From NCBI RefSeq assembly GCF_001076885.1, contig NZ_JVDT01000161.1:35953-99952 (forward strand): DNA of 64,000 nucleotides. Reading direction: 5' to 3'. The stretch's first letter is position 1. Each line of letters starts with the position of its first letter. Below the pieces are notes generated by a model. That model did not search any database, was not told the origin of the DNA, and was given only the letters and a program-made list of their open reading frames with translations. Origin of the DNA: Bacillus sp. 522_BSPC. Its GTDB lineage: Bacteria; Bacillota; Bacilli; Bacillales; Cytobacillaceae. Positions 51,708 through 61,240 of this stretch are shown in pieces. The position numbers were made by a program, and so were the translations under genes.

Positions 51708-53270
51708 ATGAAAAAGATAACGAAAATAGAAGGGAATCTAGCCAACTCTTTTATTAAGCCAAAAACACGAGTAGTTGCCTACTGCCGAGTTTCAACAGAT
51801 AGTAATGAACAGCTAGTCAGCTTGCAAGCGCAAAAGGCTCATTATGAGACTTATATAAAGGCGAATCCAGAATGGGAATATGCAGGCTTATATTATGACG
51901 AGGGAATCAGTGGCACGAAAAAGGAAAACCGCTCTGACCTGCTTAGAATGTTATCAGACTGTGAAACTGGAAGGATTGACTTAATTATTACAAAGTCCAT
52001 CAGCCGATTTGCGAGAAATACTACAGACTGCTTGGAGATGGTTCGAAAACTGATAGGCCTTGGGGTTCATATCTATTTTGAGAAGGAAAATATCAATACG
52101 GGTTCAATGGAAAGCGAGTTGATGCTCTCCATTTTAAGTGGGCTTGCAGAAAGTGAGTCAATTTCCATTTCAGAAAATACGAAGTGGGCCATTCAAAGAC
52201 GATTTCAAAACGGAACCTTTAAAATTTCCTACCCGCCATATGGTTATCAAAATAATGACGGTCAAATGATAGTAAACCCCAAGCAGGCTGAAGTTGTGAA
52301 GTATATTTTTGCAGAGGTATTATCGGGCAAAGGCACACAGAAAGTTGCAAATGATCTTAATCAAAAGGGTATCCCATCAAAAAGAGGTGGTCGTTGGACA
52401 GCTACTACGATTAGAGGGATTCTGACTAATGAAAAATATACTGGTGATGTTATTTTGCAAAAGACTTATACGGACAGCCATTTTAATAGGCACACCAATT
52501 ATGGTGAGAAAGATATGTATCTAGTAGAAAACCATCATGAGGCAATTATCAGCCATGAAGATTTTGAAGCTGTAGATGCCGTTCTCAATCAGAGAGCAAA
52601 GGAAAAAAGCATCGAAAAGCGCAACAGCAAATATTTAAACCGATATTCTTTCTCCAGTAAAATCATCTGCTCGGAATGTGGCAGTACCTTTAAAAGACGG
52701 ATTCATTCATCTGGAAGAAAATACATTGCTTGGTGTTGCAGTAAGCATATAAGCAATATAACGGAATGTTCCATGCAGTTCATACGAGATGAAGATATAA
52801 AGACTGCATTTGTCACGATGATGAATAAACTCATTTTCGGTCAGAAATTCATATTAAGACCACTTTTGAATGGGTTACGTAACCAGAACAATGCGGCAAG
52901 TTTTCGCAGAATTGAAGAGTTGGAGACTAAGATTGAAAATAACATGGAGCAGAGCCAGATGTTGACGGGTTTAATGGCCAAAGGATATCTGGAACCTGCT
53001 CTTTTTAATAAAGAAAAGAATTCACTGGAAGCAGAAAGAGAAAGACTTCTTGCTGAAAAGGATCAACTTACTCGTTCTGTCAATGGCAATTTTGCAAAAG
53101 TAGACGAGGTTGACCATTTACTTAAGTTTGCCACTAAGTCCAAAATGCTCACATCCTATGGGGATGAGCTGTTTGAAGAATACGTAGAGAAGATTATTGT
53201 CCTTTCACGAGAGGAAGTCGGATTTGAATTAAAATGTGGAATCACATTGAAGGAAAGGTTGGTGAATTAG
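51708..53270 (+). CDS. Large serine recombinase 1
   Basis: This 520-residue large serine recombinase has an N-terminal resolvase domain with catalytic Ser in [12 protein letters not shown] and the [19 protein letters not shown] helix. The recombinase domain (PPYGYQNNDGQMIVNPKQAE) and a zinc ribbon (CSECGSTF and CCSKH/C) follow. A coiled-coil closes the protein (IEELETKIENNMEQSQML). The start is ATG 51708 with AAGGAGG. It probably integrates or excises the prophage together with the two following proteins. Confidence 0.9.
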   Translation: MKKITKIEGNLANSFIKPKTRVVAYCRVSTDSNEQLVSLQAQKAHYETYIKANPEWEYAGLYYDEGISGTKKENRSDLLRMLSDCETGRIDLIITKSISRFARNTTDCLEMVRKLIGLGVHIYFEKENINTGSMESELMLSILSGLAESESISISENTKWAIQRRFQNGTFKISYPPYGYQNNDGQMIVNPKQAEVVKYIFAEVLSGKGTQKVANDLNQKGIPSKRGGRWTATTIRGILTNEKYTGDVILQKTYTDSHFNRHTNYGEKDMYLVENHHEAIISHEDFEAVDAVLNQRAKEKSIEKRNSKYLNRYSFSSKIICSECGSTFKRRIHSSGRKYIAWCCSKHISNITECSMQFIRDEDIKTAFVTMMNKLIFGQKFILRPLLNGLRNQNNAASFRRIEELETKIENNMEQSQMLTGLMAKGYLEPALFNKEKNSLEAERERLLAEKDQLTRSVNGNFAKVDEVDHLLKFATKSKMLTSYGDELFEEYVEKIIVLSREEVGFELKCGITLKERLVN

Positions 53271-53684
53271 ATGGGGCACACACCCTATGGATATAGAATT
53301 GAAGATGGAAAGGCTGTTGTGGATGAAAAATCATCAGAGCAGGTAAAAGAATTATATTCAGGATATTTGGCAGGACTTTCTTTGAAGGATGCTGCTAAAC
53401 AAGCTGGGATAGACTGCTACCATGCCACAGTAAGTAAGATGTTGCAGAACAAGCATTACCTTGGCGATGAATTCTACCCTCCAATTATTGATGAGGAGAC
53501 ATTTGAAAAAGCAAGGTTAGAAAAACGAAAGCGAGCAGAAAAGCTCGGAAGGATATGGGAGCCCAAAGATGTGCCGGAAACGACTTATCCTGTAAAGTTC
53601 AAAGCAAAACCTCTGGTACAAAAATATGACGATCCATATAAGCAGGCAGAATATGCTTACAGTTTGATAGAAAGTGAGGTGTAA
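53271..53684 (+). CDS. Recombinase-domain accessory protein without catalytic domain
   Basis: This 137-residue protein starts directly after the stop of recombinase 1. It is a stand-alone recombinase-type DNA-binding domain: GHTPYGYRIEDGKAVVDEKS, AGLSLKDAAKQAGIDC and MLQNKHYLGDEFYPPIIDEE. The serine-resolvase catalytic domain and the zinc ribbon are missing. It may help one of the large recombinases find its site, or be a remnant. It does not look recently broken, since it has its own start and tight spacing. Confidence 0.75.
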   Translation: MGHTPYGYRIEDGKAVVDEKSSEQVKELYSGYLAGLSLKDAAKQAGIDCYHATVSKMLQNKHYLGDEFYPPIIDEETFEKARLEKRKRAEKLGRIWEPKDVPETTYPVKFKAKPLVQKYDDPYKQAEYAYSLIESEV

Positions 53685-53687
53685 CCA

Positions 53688-55259
53688 GTGGCAGTTAGCA
53701 GGAATGTAACAGTAATTCCAGCAATTAAACGAATCGGAAATAATAAAAATAGTGAGAGTAAACCCAAAATACGAGTGGCAGCTTATTGCCGAGTTTCAAC
53801 AGATAGTGATGAGCAGGCCTCAAGTTACGAAATTCAGATTGAGCATTATACAAACTATATTAAGAGGAACAAGGAATGGGAATTGGCAGGTATTTTTGCG
53901 GATGACGGTATCACTGGTACCAATACGAAAAAGCGTGATGAATTTAACCGCATGATTGAGGAGTGTATGGCAGGCAATATTGACATGGTCATCACAAAAT
54001 CAATAAGCCGATTTGCCAGAAACACGTTGGATTGTCTTAAGTACATCCGGCAGTTAAAGGATAAAAACATTGCTGTGTTCTTCGAGAAAGAGAATATCAA
54101 CACCATGGATTCTAAGGGTGAAGTCCTACTTACCATTATGGCATCACTTGCCCAGCAGGAGAGCCAGTCCTTAAGCCAGAACGTTAAGCTAGGTATTCAG
54201 TATCGATATCAGCAAGGTGAGGTTCAAGTCAACCACAAGCGTTTCCTTGGTTACACTAAGGATGAAAACAAGCAATTAGTGATTGATCCAGAGGGTGCTA
54301 AAGTTGTTAAACGGATTTATAGGGAGTACCTAGAGGGAGCCAGCCTTTTGCAGATAGCAAGAGGACTTGAAGCAGACGGTATTCTTACAGCAGCAGGCAA
54401 AGCAAAATGGAGACCGGAAACACTGAAAAAGATACTGCAGAATGAAAAGTATATCGGTGATGCCCTACTACAAAAGACATACACAGTTGATTTCCTTTCT
54501 AAAAAGCGGGTCAAGAATAACGGCATCGTTCCCCAGTATTACGTAGAAAACAGCCATGAGCCTATCATCCCACGTGAATTTTTTATGCAGGTTCAAGAAG
54601 AGATGGTTCGAAGAGCAAATCTTCGCGGCGGCAAGGGCGGTAAAAAGCGAGTTTATAGTAGTAAGTATGCCTTATCAAGTATTGTTTACTGCGGGCAATG
54701 CGGTGATATTTACCGACGAGTACACTGGAATAACCGAGGTTACAAGTCTATTGTTTGGAGATGTGTCAGTCGTTTGGAGGAAAAAGGGTCTGAATGCACT
54801 GCCCCTACCATAAACGAGGAAACATTGCAGACAGCAGTGGTTAAGGCTATTAACGAACTTTTGGCTAACAAAGAACCCTTCATCCAGGCGCTACAGAAAA
54901 ACATAGCTACTGTATTTAATGAAGAAAAAGATAATATCACTGATGACATTGATAGCAAATTGGAAGAATTACAACAACAGCTTCTTGTCCAAGCAAAGTC
55001 CAAGAATGACTATGAAGATGTTGCTGATGAAATTTACCGACTTCAAGAATTAAAGCAAAAAGCACTTGTTGAAAATGCAGAGCGAGAAGGAAAAAGGCAA
55101 CGAATCGCTGAAATGACTGATTTCTTGAATGAGCAATCCTGCGAGTTGGAGGAATATGATGAGCAATTAGTAAGGCGGCTTATTGAAAAGGTAACAGTTT
55201 TTGATGATAAACTCACCGTTGAATTCAAATCGGATGTTGAGATTGATATAGAAATATAA
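53688..55259 (+). CDS. Large serine recombinase 2
   Basis: This 523-residue large serine recombinase is related to but distinct from recombinase 1. Its catalytic region is [20 protein letters not shown] and [19 protein letters not shown]. The DNA-binding domain contains [20 protein letters not shown], the zinc ribbon [11 protein letters not shown] and WRCVSR/C, and a long coiled-coil follows. The start is GTG 53688 with GAGGTG. Two full recombinases side by side recall the ccrA/ccrB arrangement. Confidence 0.9.
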   Translation: MAVSRNVTVIPAIKRIGNNKNSESKPKIRVAAYCRVSTDSDEQASSYEIQIEHYTNYIKRNKEWELAGIFADDGITGTNTKKRDEFNRMIEECMAGNIDMVITKSISRFARNTLDCLKYIRQLKDKNIAVFFEKENINTMDSKGEVLLTIMASLAQQESQSLSQNVKLGIQYRYQQGEVQVNHKRFLGYTKDENKQLVIDPEGAKVVKRIYREYLEGASLLQIARGLEADGILTAAGKAKWRPETLKKILQNEKYIGDALLQKTYTVDFLSKKRVKNNGIVPQYYVENSHEPIIPREFFMQVQEEMVRRANLRGGKGGKKRVYSSKYALSSIVYCGQCGDIYRRVHWNNRGYKSIVWRCVSRLEEKGSECTAPTINEETLQTAVVKAINELLANKEPFIQALQKNIATVFNEEKDNITDDIDSKLEELQQQLLVQAKSKNDYEDVADEIYRLQELKQKALVENAEREGKRQRIAEMTDFLNEQSCELEEYDEQLVRRLIEKVTVFDDKLTVEFKSDVEIDIEI

Positions 55260-55325
55260 CTCAGATTAGAAGGCTGCCGAGTGAGAAGAAAACTCTCTTT
55301 GAATGTCGGCCTACTCAAATAATTA

Positions 55326-55376
55326 TTGACAAGGGAATTATTTATAAGTATAATTAGTATAACTTGTTATACAAGT
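55326..55376 (+). promoter_or_regulatory. Consensus sigma-A promoter with palindromic operator
   Basis: TTGACA (55326-55331), 17 bp and TATAAT (55349-55354) match the consensus exactly. A perfect 7+7 palindrome, GTATAACTTGTTATAC, lies at 55357-55372 over the likely start point. A further symmetric element, ACTTGTTATACAAGT (55362-55376), overlaps it. Confidence 0.85.
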
Positions 55377-55424
55377 AAAACGAGTTGGTAGATAAAATTA
55401 TAAAAATGATTTGGAGGTTATGTT

Positions 55425-55730
55425 ATGAAGAGTGATAAAGAAAAGGATGGTAAATACATGGGGTCAGTTAAAGTAGGACCTAAAGGACAGATTGTTATAC
55501 CAAAAGAAGTGCGTGATATGTTTAGCATTGAATCTGGGGATACATTGATACTACTTGCAGACGCTCAAAAAGGTATTGCAATTGAACGGATGGGTGTTTT
55601 CGACAAGATTGCAGATGCAATTCTTGATGGGAGATCAAAAGAAATTTATCCTGAGCATAACGAAAAAGATAGTTTAATTTTTGCGGAAGAAATCAAAAAG
55701 CTAAATAAAGATAAGGAGGGCGAGGAATGA
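55425..55730 (+). CDS. AbrB/SpoVT-type transcription regulator
   Basis: This 101-residue protein has a swapped-hairpin AbrB domain (VKVGPKGQIVIPKEVRDMFS, then GDTLILLADAQKGIAIERM). The C-terminal extension is acidic and helical. The start is ATG 55425 with GGAGG upstream. It overlaps the ABC ATPase gene by 4 bp and is likely to repress its own operon through the palindrome in the promoter. It may belong to the host or be prophage cargo. Confidence 0.88.
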   Translation: MKSDKEKDGKYMGSVKVGPKGQIVIPKEVRDMFSIESGDTLILLADAQKGIAIERMGVFDKIADAILDGRSKEIYPEHNEKDSLIFAEEIKKLNKDKEGEE

Positions 55731-56461
55731 TAGCAATCCAAACAGAAAATCTTACAAAGAAATATAAGGAGAGAGTTGCAGTTAATGCTCTTAATCTAAG
55801 CGTTAATCAAGGAGAATTATTTGCTTTGCTCGGAGTAAATGGTGCTGGTAAAACTACAACTATAAAAATGTTATCATGTCTTGTAAAACCAACAAATGGT
55901 GATGCCTTAGTATTAGGAAACAGCATTATCTCAGATGCTTTCAAGGTAAAAGAATTAATTAATGTTTCTCCTCAAGAAACTGCAATCGCTCCAAATTTGA
56001 CTGTTAGAGAGAACCTTGAATTTATTACCGGAATATATGGGTATGATAGAAAAGATTCCAAAGAAAAATCAAATGAAATCATTTCTTCATTTGGTCTGTC
56101 TAACATAGCAAAAGATCGAGCTAAAACATTATCAGGTGGTTGGCAGAGACGTCTTAGTATTGCAATGGCATTAATATCAGAACCACGGTTATTATTTCTT
56201 GATGAACCCACTCTTGGACTTGATGTAATTGCAAGAAGAGAACTTTGGACTATTATTAAAAAAATGAAAGGTAAGGTCACGATAATATTAACCACCCATT
56301 ACTTAGAGGAAGCAGTCTCTTTGTCAGATCGTATAGGGATAATGACAAAAGGAGAGTTAAAAGAAGTTGGTACAGCTGACGAACTGATTAAAAAAACAAG
56401 CGCCGAAAGTTTTGAAGATGCCTTTATTGCCATTGCAGGAGAAGGGAGGGCTAGTGTATGA
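55727..56461 (+). CDS. ABC transporter ATP-binding protein
   Basis: This 244-residue ATPase has Walker A GVNGAGKTTTIKML, the signature LSGGWQRRLSIAMAL (LSGGW in place of LSGGQ), Walker B LLFLDEPTLGLD and a switch His in TTHYLEEA. It drives the ABC-2 type permease encoded next, probably for export of a drug, peptide or lipid. Confidence 0.9.
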   Translation: MIAIQTENLTKKYKERVAVNALNLSVNQGELFALLGVNGAGKTTTIKMLSCLVKPTNGDALVLGNSIISDAFKVKELINVSPQETAIAPNLTVRENLEFITGIYGYDRKDSKEKSNEIISSFGLSNIAKDRAKTLSGGWQRRLSIAMALISEPRLLFLDEPTLGLDVIARRELWTIIKKMKGKVTIILTTHYLEEAVSLSDRIGIMTKGELKEVGTADELIKKTSAESFEDAFIAIAGEGRASV

Positions 56462-57195
56462 AGACATTAGCATTGGCTACGAGGAATAGTAAAGAAATTT
56501 TGAGGGATAAACTTAACTTAGCTTTTGGCATAGGCTTTCCCGTTATTTTACTCTTGTTACTCTCTGCTATTCAATCGAATGTTCCTGTAGAGCTATTTGT
56601 AATTGAACAATTGACTCCTGGAATTGCTGTTTTCGGACTATCATTTATTTCACTCTTCTCCGGCATGTTGATTGCAAAAGACAGAACTAGTTCATTGATG
56701 TTACGCTTATTCACATCTCCGCTTATGTCCAGTAATTTCATATTTGGGTACACACTCCCCTTACTACCCATGGCAATCTTACAGGTTGGAGTGTGCTTTG
56801 CTGTTGCATTCTTTCTTGGATTGACAATTAGTTTAAATGTTTTACTAGCAGTTATAGTTTTAGTTCCAGCTGCAATACTGTTTATTGCTATTGGATTACT
56901 TTGTGGCAGTTTGTTCACCGATAAGCAGGTAGGTGGCGTATGCGGAGCTTTACTGACAAATTTAAGTGCATGGCTTTCAGGTACTTGGTTTGATCTTGCC
57001 CTTGTTGGAGGACCCTTTAAGAAAATTGCTGAATTGCTTCCCTTTGCACATGCTGTTGATGCAGGACGGGCTGCAATTTCAGGTGACTATCATCATATAT
57101 TCCCACATTTATGGTGGGTAATTGGATATGCTGTTATAGTTATGTCTATAGCAATTATAGTTTTCACTAGAAAAATGAGTAGTGATAATACTTAA
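56458..57195 (+). CDS. ABC-2 type permease
   Basis: This 245-residue permease has six hydrophobic segments (first FGIGFPVILLLLLSA). The ABC-2 signature region is near SGTWFDLALVGGPFKKIAEL and LPFAHAVDAGRAAISG. It overlaps the ATPase gene by 4 bp. Together with the AbrB-type regulator they form a three-gene operon. Confidence 0.88.
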   Translation: MKTLALATRNSKEILRDKLNLAFGIGFPVILLLLLSAIQSNVPVELFVIEQLTPGIAVFGLSFISLFSGMLIAKDRTSSLMLRLFTSPLMSSNFIFGYTLPLLPMAILQVGVCFAVAFFLGLTISLNVLLAVIVLVPAAILFIAIGLLCGSLFTDKQVGGVCGALLTNLSAWLSGTWFDLALVGGPFKKIAELLPFAHAVDAGRAAISGDYHHIFPHLWWVIGYAVIVMSIAIIVFTRKMSSDNT

Positions 57196-57300
57196 ATTTA
57201 GGAGCGTGATTAAGTTAATATGTGATAAGATTTATGTAAATTTAGCTTAAGATGGATATATTCCCTCATATCATGTTTCTCAAAAAATGGAAAATTGATT

Positions 57301-57396
57301 GATATGTTCCTACCTACCGATAGTGTAAAAAATGTCGTGGATATGTTTCCAAGAACCGACAGCTCGAAAGACATTCGTTCTGTCCTCTCGAGCCAT
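57301..57396 (+). repeat. Direct repeat R1 (about 96 bp)
   Basis: It is about 80 percent identical, by eye, to 60816-60912. Each copy contains two related halves beginning GATATG-TTCC. R1 ends 7 bp before the cotA stop codon. The pair flanks the cotA-SDR block in the same orientation. Confidence 0.7.
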
Positions 57397-57402
57397 CGAT
57401 TA

Positions 57403-58938
57403 TTATCGGATAACAATATACGGTCTCATCATCTCATAATCCTCGTGCTCCAAGATATGACAGTGCCATATATATAACCCGGTAAATGGTCCGAACCGCA
57501 TGATTATTCGAGTAACTTGCTTCGGATTAGCTCGAACGGTATCTTTCCATCCTCGTTCTTGTGGTTCCGGTGGCATTGCCGGACCTGTATATTCGATAAC
57601 CTTCTCCTTGTTAAACTTATCAACATCGAAATTTCTTCGGTCAAGTATTTGAAAATCAATTAAGTGAAGATGAATTGGGTGTGAATCATCAGTTACGTTG
57701 ATGAGGTACCATATTTCGGTTGCCCCTAATTTTGGATTTTCTGATATGGGTGCATCCCATGGTTTATTATCCAATAGCATCCATTCACGACCGTACTGAT
57801 CCATATTATCATTTAATGTTAGGTATCTTATCCTCGTAACTGACTGTTCCTTTATTTTTGGAACAGGTATCATATAAGCCGGAATTGTACTAGTGTCAAC
57901 ACTTGATAAAGGAAGAGTTACTCTAAATTGCATCACTTGACCAACCGTATTTGGATCCGGTTTGATCCCCCCTGGAAAAGGAGCGGGGGCATCATTTTTC
58001 ATGATAATATTCTTCCCTTCTAAGTTGGTAAAATCAATGATTACATCTGCCCTTTCTGCAGGGGCTAACATGATTTCCTTGATACCAATTGGATATTCTA
58101 GCAGTCCTCCATCAGTCGCAATTTGATACATAAGTTGTTCAGAATCAAGCTTAATCCTATAGAAACGAGTGTTGGATCCGTTTAAAAGCCTAAATCGGTA
58201 TTTACGTGGTTCCACTTTTAAATAAGGCCATACTTTACCATTTACTAGAATCGTATCCCCAATAAATTCAGGAATAATCGACATTTCTAATTCAGGAATC
58301 GGTTTTTCCGGTTGCTTCGGGTAGTAAAGAGAACCATCCTCATTAAATGTCTTGTCTTGTATCATAAGAGGAATCTCATATTTTCCACTCGGTAAATTCA
58401 ATGAACGCTCCCGATTTTCCCTGATAAGATAAAATCCTGCCAAACCTGCATAAATATTTAGCCTCGTAATCCCAATCGTATGGTCATGATACCACAGCGT
58501 GCAAGCATTATTACAATTATCATATCGATAGATTTGCTTTCTAAAATATGGCCCCACTTGTTTGAATCCCTTTGTAAACCAAGCCTCTGGGTAGCCATCG
58601 CTTTCCCATTCAACACAAGCACCGTGTACGTGCACGACTGTTCTTACATCAGGCACGTCCCGATGAGCCCCATGAACCGTATAATCGATTGGAAAAAGAT
58701 GCTTATCAGGAAGATTGTTAATCCATTTAATAAACACTTTTTCTCCACTTTCGACTTCAATTGTAGGTCCTGGATATCCACCTTCGTACCCCCAAACAGT
58801 TGAGTCATTTAACTGACTATGAAGTGATTGACTGAATTCAGTCATATTTACTTCGTAATAAGTATAAAACTGATCTTTCCATCGAGGTTTTAAAATAGGT
58901 GGGATGGGTAGTTCGTCTACAAATTTAGAGAGAATCAT
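57403..58938 (-). CDS. cotA: Spore coat multicopper oxidase (CotA laccase)
   Basis: This 511-residue laccase is close to the 513 of B. subtilis CotA. The copper-binding motifs are complete: HVHG, WYHDH, HPIHLHL and HCHILEHEDYEMM with the axial Met. CotA is an outer spore-coat enzyme that makes the brown pigment and oxidises phenols and bilirubin. GGAGG lies upstream. It points to a sporulating host. No sigma-K promoter was clear in the short upstream region. Confidence 0.93.
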   Translation of the reverse strand: MILSKFVDELPIPPILKPRWKDQFYTYYEVNMTEFSQSLHSQLNDSTVWGYEGGYPGPTIEVESGEKVFIKWINNLPDKHLFPIDYTVHGAHRDVPDVRTVVHVHGACVEWESDGYPEAWFTKGFKQVGPYFRKQIYRYDNCNNACTLWYHDHTIGITRLNIYAGLAGFYLIRENRERSLNLPSGKYEIPLMIQDKTFNEDGSLYYPKQPEKPIPELEMSIIPEFIGDTILVNGKVWPYLKVEPRKYRFRLLNGSNTRFYRIKLDSEQLMYQIATDGGLLEYPIGIKEIMLAPAERADVIIDFTNLEGKNIIMKNDAPAPFPGGIKPDPNTVGQVMQFRVTLPLSSVDTSTIPAYMIPVPKIKEQSVTRIRYLTLNDNMDQYGREWMLLDNKPWDAPISENPKLGATEIWYLINVTDDSHPIHLHLIDFQILDRRNFDVDKFNKEKVIEYTGPAMPPEPQERGWKDTVRANPKQVTRIIMRFGPFTGLYIWHCHILEHEDYEMMRPYIVIR

Positions 58939-59032
58939 AATTCGCCTCCTTTATAACATACCGTAATGTCAAAACTTTTATATTAAAAAAGTTAATAATC
59001 CTTGATTTAAAGGGCTATAAATGCAAAAAACT

Positions 59033-59066
59033 TGCCACCCCCATAGTTTTAGATTAAAAGTGGGGT
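59033..59066 (-). terminator. Possible terminator of the SDR gene
   Basis: On the minus strand, AACCCCAC...TGGGGGTGG forms a GC-rich stem followed by CAAGTTTTTTG. Its position is about 125 bp behind the SDR stop. Confidence 0.5.
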
Positions 59067-59189
59067 TACCACACGCAACACTTAATCCCTAACACCAAGG
59101 AACTGACAAGTTGTACCCACAATTATTAACTTATTTAATGGAATTTATCAAGCATCAAGATTAACTAATCTTACTGGTCGAATAGTTTC

Positions 59190-60134
59190 TTATGATGATG
59201 TTAGCTCTCCACCATTAACATGAATGGTTTGGCCAGTAACAAATCTGGAATCGTCAGAGGCAAGATAGACGTATGCTGGCGCAAGCTCAAATGGTTGGGC
59301 CATTCTCCGCATCGGATTACTGGAACCTAATATAGCGACCTGATCTGCAGAATATGTTGACGGTTGGAGTGGAGTCCAGGTTGATCCTGGTGCTACAGCA
59401 TTGACCCGAATTCCATTATCTATAAGATTATTGGCCAAAGCACGAGTAAAGCCAATATTCGCTGCCTTCGTTGATGTGTAATCAATCAATTGTGAAGGAC
59501 CTTTAAAAGCCGTAACCGAAGATGTATTAATAATTGAGCTGCCTGGTTTCAAATAGGGAAGCGCTGCTCTAGTTGTGTAAAAATGAGAATAGATATTAAC
59601 TTTAAAGGTGTCATCGAATTGCTCGTCAGTGATATCGAGTAAACTTGGCTGCTGGAACTGGATACCCACGTGGTTAACAAGAATATCCAATCGTCCGAAT
59701 GATTGGATCGTTTGTTCCACGATGGAGATACATTGAATTTTCTCTCGGACATCACCTGGCAATAAAATGCTACGCTGGTCGAGTTGTTCGATCCGTGCTT
59801 TTGTTCTGCTTGCATCTTCATGTTCATCCAAGTAGGAAATGGCAACACTAGCACCTTCTTTAGCAAACGCAATTGCTACAGCTGCTCCGATCCCACTGTC
59901 CCCACCTGTGATGAGGGCGACTTTCCCTGTTAATTTCCCGCTTCCCCTGTACTCTGGATTTTCAATAATAGGCCGGGGAACCATCAGTTTTTCAACGCCC
60001 GGTTGTCGAAGTTGACGTTGTTCAGGGACATTAATCGGAATTTCTTCATAGCGAGTTATTACCCCGTAATTTGGATATATTGGATAATTTCCATCGGTGA
60101 TTCTCTTCTGATTTTTTTGCTCATACTGTTTCAT
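59190..60134 (-). CDS. Short-chain dehydrogenase/reductase, general-stress type
   Basis: This 314-residue SDR starts at ATG 60134 with AAGGAGG. The N-terminal extension ([25 protein letters not shown]) is of the YhdF/YhxC/YdaD type in Bacillus. The cofactor motif is TGGDSGIG, and the catalytic Ser and Tyr-x-x-x-Lys are in NTSSVTAF and DYTSTKAA. The usual NNAG motif reads NHVG, which is uncommon. The substrate is probably a sugar alcohol or aldehyde, but unproven. Confidence 0.87.
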   Translation of the reverse strand: MKQYEQKNQKRITDGNYPIYPNYGVITRYEEIPINVPEQRQLRQPGVEKLMVPRPIIENPEYRGSGKLTGKVALITGGDSGIGAAVAIAFAKEGASVAISYLDEHEDASRTKARIEQLDQRSILLPGDVREKIQCISIVEQTIQSFGRLDILVNHVGIQFQQPSLLDITDEQFDDTFKVNIYSHFYTTRAALPYLKPGSSIINTSSVTAFKGPSQLIDYTSTKAANIGFTRALANNLIDNGIRVNAVAPGSTWTPLQPSTYSADQVAILGSSNPMRRMAQPFELAPAYVYLASDDSRFVTGQTIHVNGGELTSS

Positions 60135-60305
60135 TGGAGACCTCCTTGCATTAATAGAAAATACCATTTTACATTATGTTGCATGGGCGTACCTAGTGCA
60201 TGTTCCAATCCAAAATTGTTTAAAGCTTTATGAAAGAAGTACTTGCTCTTTATAAGAGGTTGCTGAATAAGGTGTATTAGGTAAATTTAAGAGGAGGTTA
60301 TTCGC

Positions 60306-60473
60306 TTGTTTCAATATAGCCCTGAAGTCAAATTATTACTAGTGAATTTTCTAGATGAAAAAGTAGAGATGCTCTATAATAACAACCCTTACACGTGGTC
60401 AATGCCGTTAATAGGACCTAGACCGCCCTATTATGCTAATCCTCGTTACGTACAAACCTATCCCATACTCTAA
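60306..60473 (+). CDS. Possible small protein, 55 residues
   Basis: A TTG start has GAGGAGG nine bases upstream and runs to TAA 60471-60473. The product is FQYSPEVKLLLVNFLDEKVE followed by a Tyr-, Pro- and Asn-rich tail. Such tails occur in spore-coat and envelope proteins, but I recognise no family. It lies in an otherwise gene-poor, decaying stretch. Confidence 0.45.
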   Translation: MFQYSPEVKLLLVNFLDEKVEMLYNNNPYTWSMPLIGPRPPYYANPRYVQTYPIL

Positions 60474-60614
60474 AAAGATTAATGAAAAAGATGTAAAATA
60501 CCAAAGGATTTTCGGTGATTGGGAAATATATTATGGTGATTTTGATGTTATATGGGTATTATGATCGTTGCAGGCAGAGATATGACATAATACTTTCAGA
60601 ACCTTAGAAAGTAA

Positions 60615-60810
60615 AGGAATTTATCGGTGTGGATGAGGATATAAAAGTGCATTTGATTTTCCTTTCGTCAAAGCCAATAGAATTGGAAATTTAAAATAAT
60701 GACGGAGTTGTTACCTTTCTTTCTCTTGGAATATTTGATAAATATTTAGAAGGAAAGTTGATTAATGATGAAGATGACAGCGTGGTTCGTCCAGTGAAGG
60801 TAATTTGACT
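60615..60810 (+). pseudogene. Decayed gene fragment
   Basis: One frame reads FIGVDEDIKVHLIFLSSKPI, is broken by TAA at about 60691, then goes on as NNDGVVTFLSLGIFDKYLEG to a second stop. The quality of the residues on both sides of the stop suggests a formerly continuous gene. The family is not recognised. Confidence 0.45.
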
Positions 60811-60815
60811 GAGTG

Positions 60816-60912
60816 GATATGTTTCCGTCTACCGATAGCCCCAAAAACGCAGTAGATATGTTTCCGAGAACTGGCAGGTTCAAATGACATTCATTCTGTC
60901 CTCTCAAGCCAT
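60816..60912 (+). repeat. Direct repeat R2 (about 97 bp)
   Basis: This is the partner of R1 at 57301-57396. Shared blocks include TACCGATAG, GATATGTTTCC, ATTCTGTCCTCTC (GTTCTGTCCTCTC in R1) and AGCCAT. It lies between two decayed genes. Confidence 0.7.
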
Positions 60913-60978
60913 GTTGAGGTAGTATCGCAGATGATTTTAAAAGAAGAAGCAGGCTCCCGATAAGGGGAAATCATGCTT

Positions 60979-61240
60979 CTATACAAATGTCGGGGCGGCA
61001 AATCGGTAATGAATAACCGGTGTGCCGTCTTCTTTTACATTGATTATATTGATGAGACGATGTAGAATTTCGGACGTTAGCAATCAAAGTTAAGAAATGG
61101 AAGAAGCTCTTCTTTTAACTTGTCGATTACTTTCAAGCATGGAGATCATGTCATTTTTCTTTTCTGCAAGCTGAGTGAGTTCGCTATTGTTATCCTCCAC
61201 CATTCTAAATACTCATCATGATTGATTTTTTTCATCTGCG
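60979..61240 (-). pseudogene. Remnant of a large serine recombinase (C-terminal part)
   Basis: Read on the minus strand, the pieces NSELTQLAEKKNDMISMLES, VKEELLPFLNFD and EILHRLINIINVKEDGTPVI, then HYRFAAP, are in order but need frameshifts and pass in-frame stops. The order coiled-coil then beta-strand tail is like the C-terminus of large serine recombinases. It suggests that a second element once integrated here. The catalytic part is missing. Confidence 0.6.

Noticed and set aside
10563..55420. attL/attR core repeat for the prophage
   Set aside because: No shared direct repeat could be found by eye between the left junction and the sequence after the recombinases; serine recombinase cores may be only 2-3 bp.
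2689..57350. GATATGTTTCC near 2689 (inverted), in R1 and in R2 as prophage attachment core
   Set aside because: The left copy is in opposite orientation, so it cannot be a simple integration duplication; only 11 bp match.
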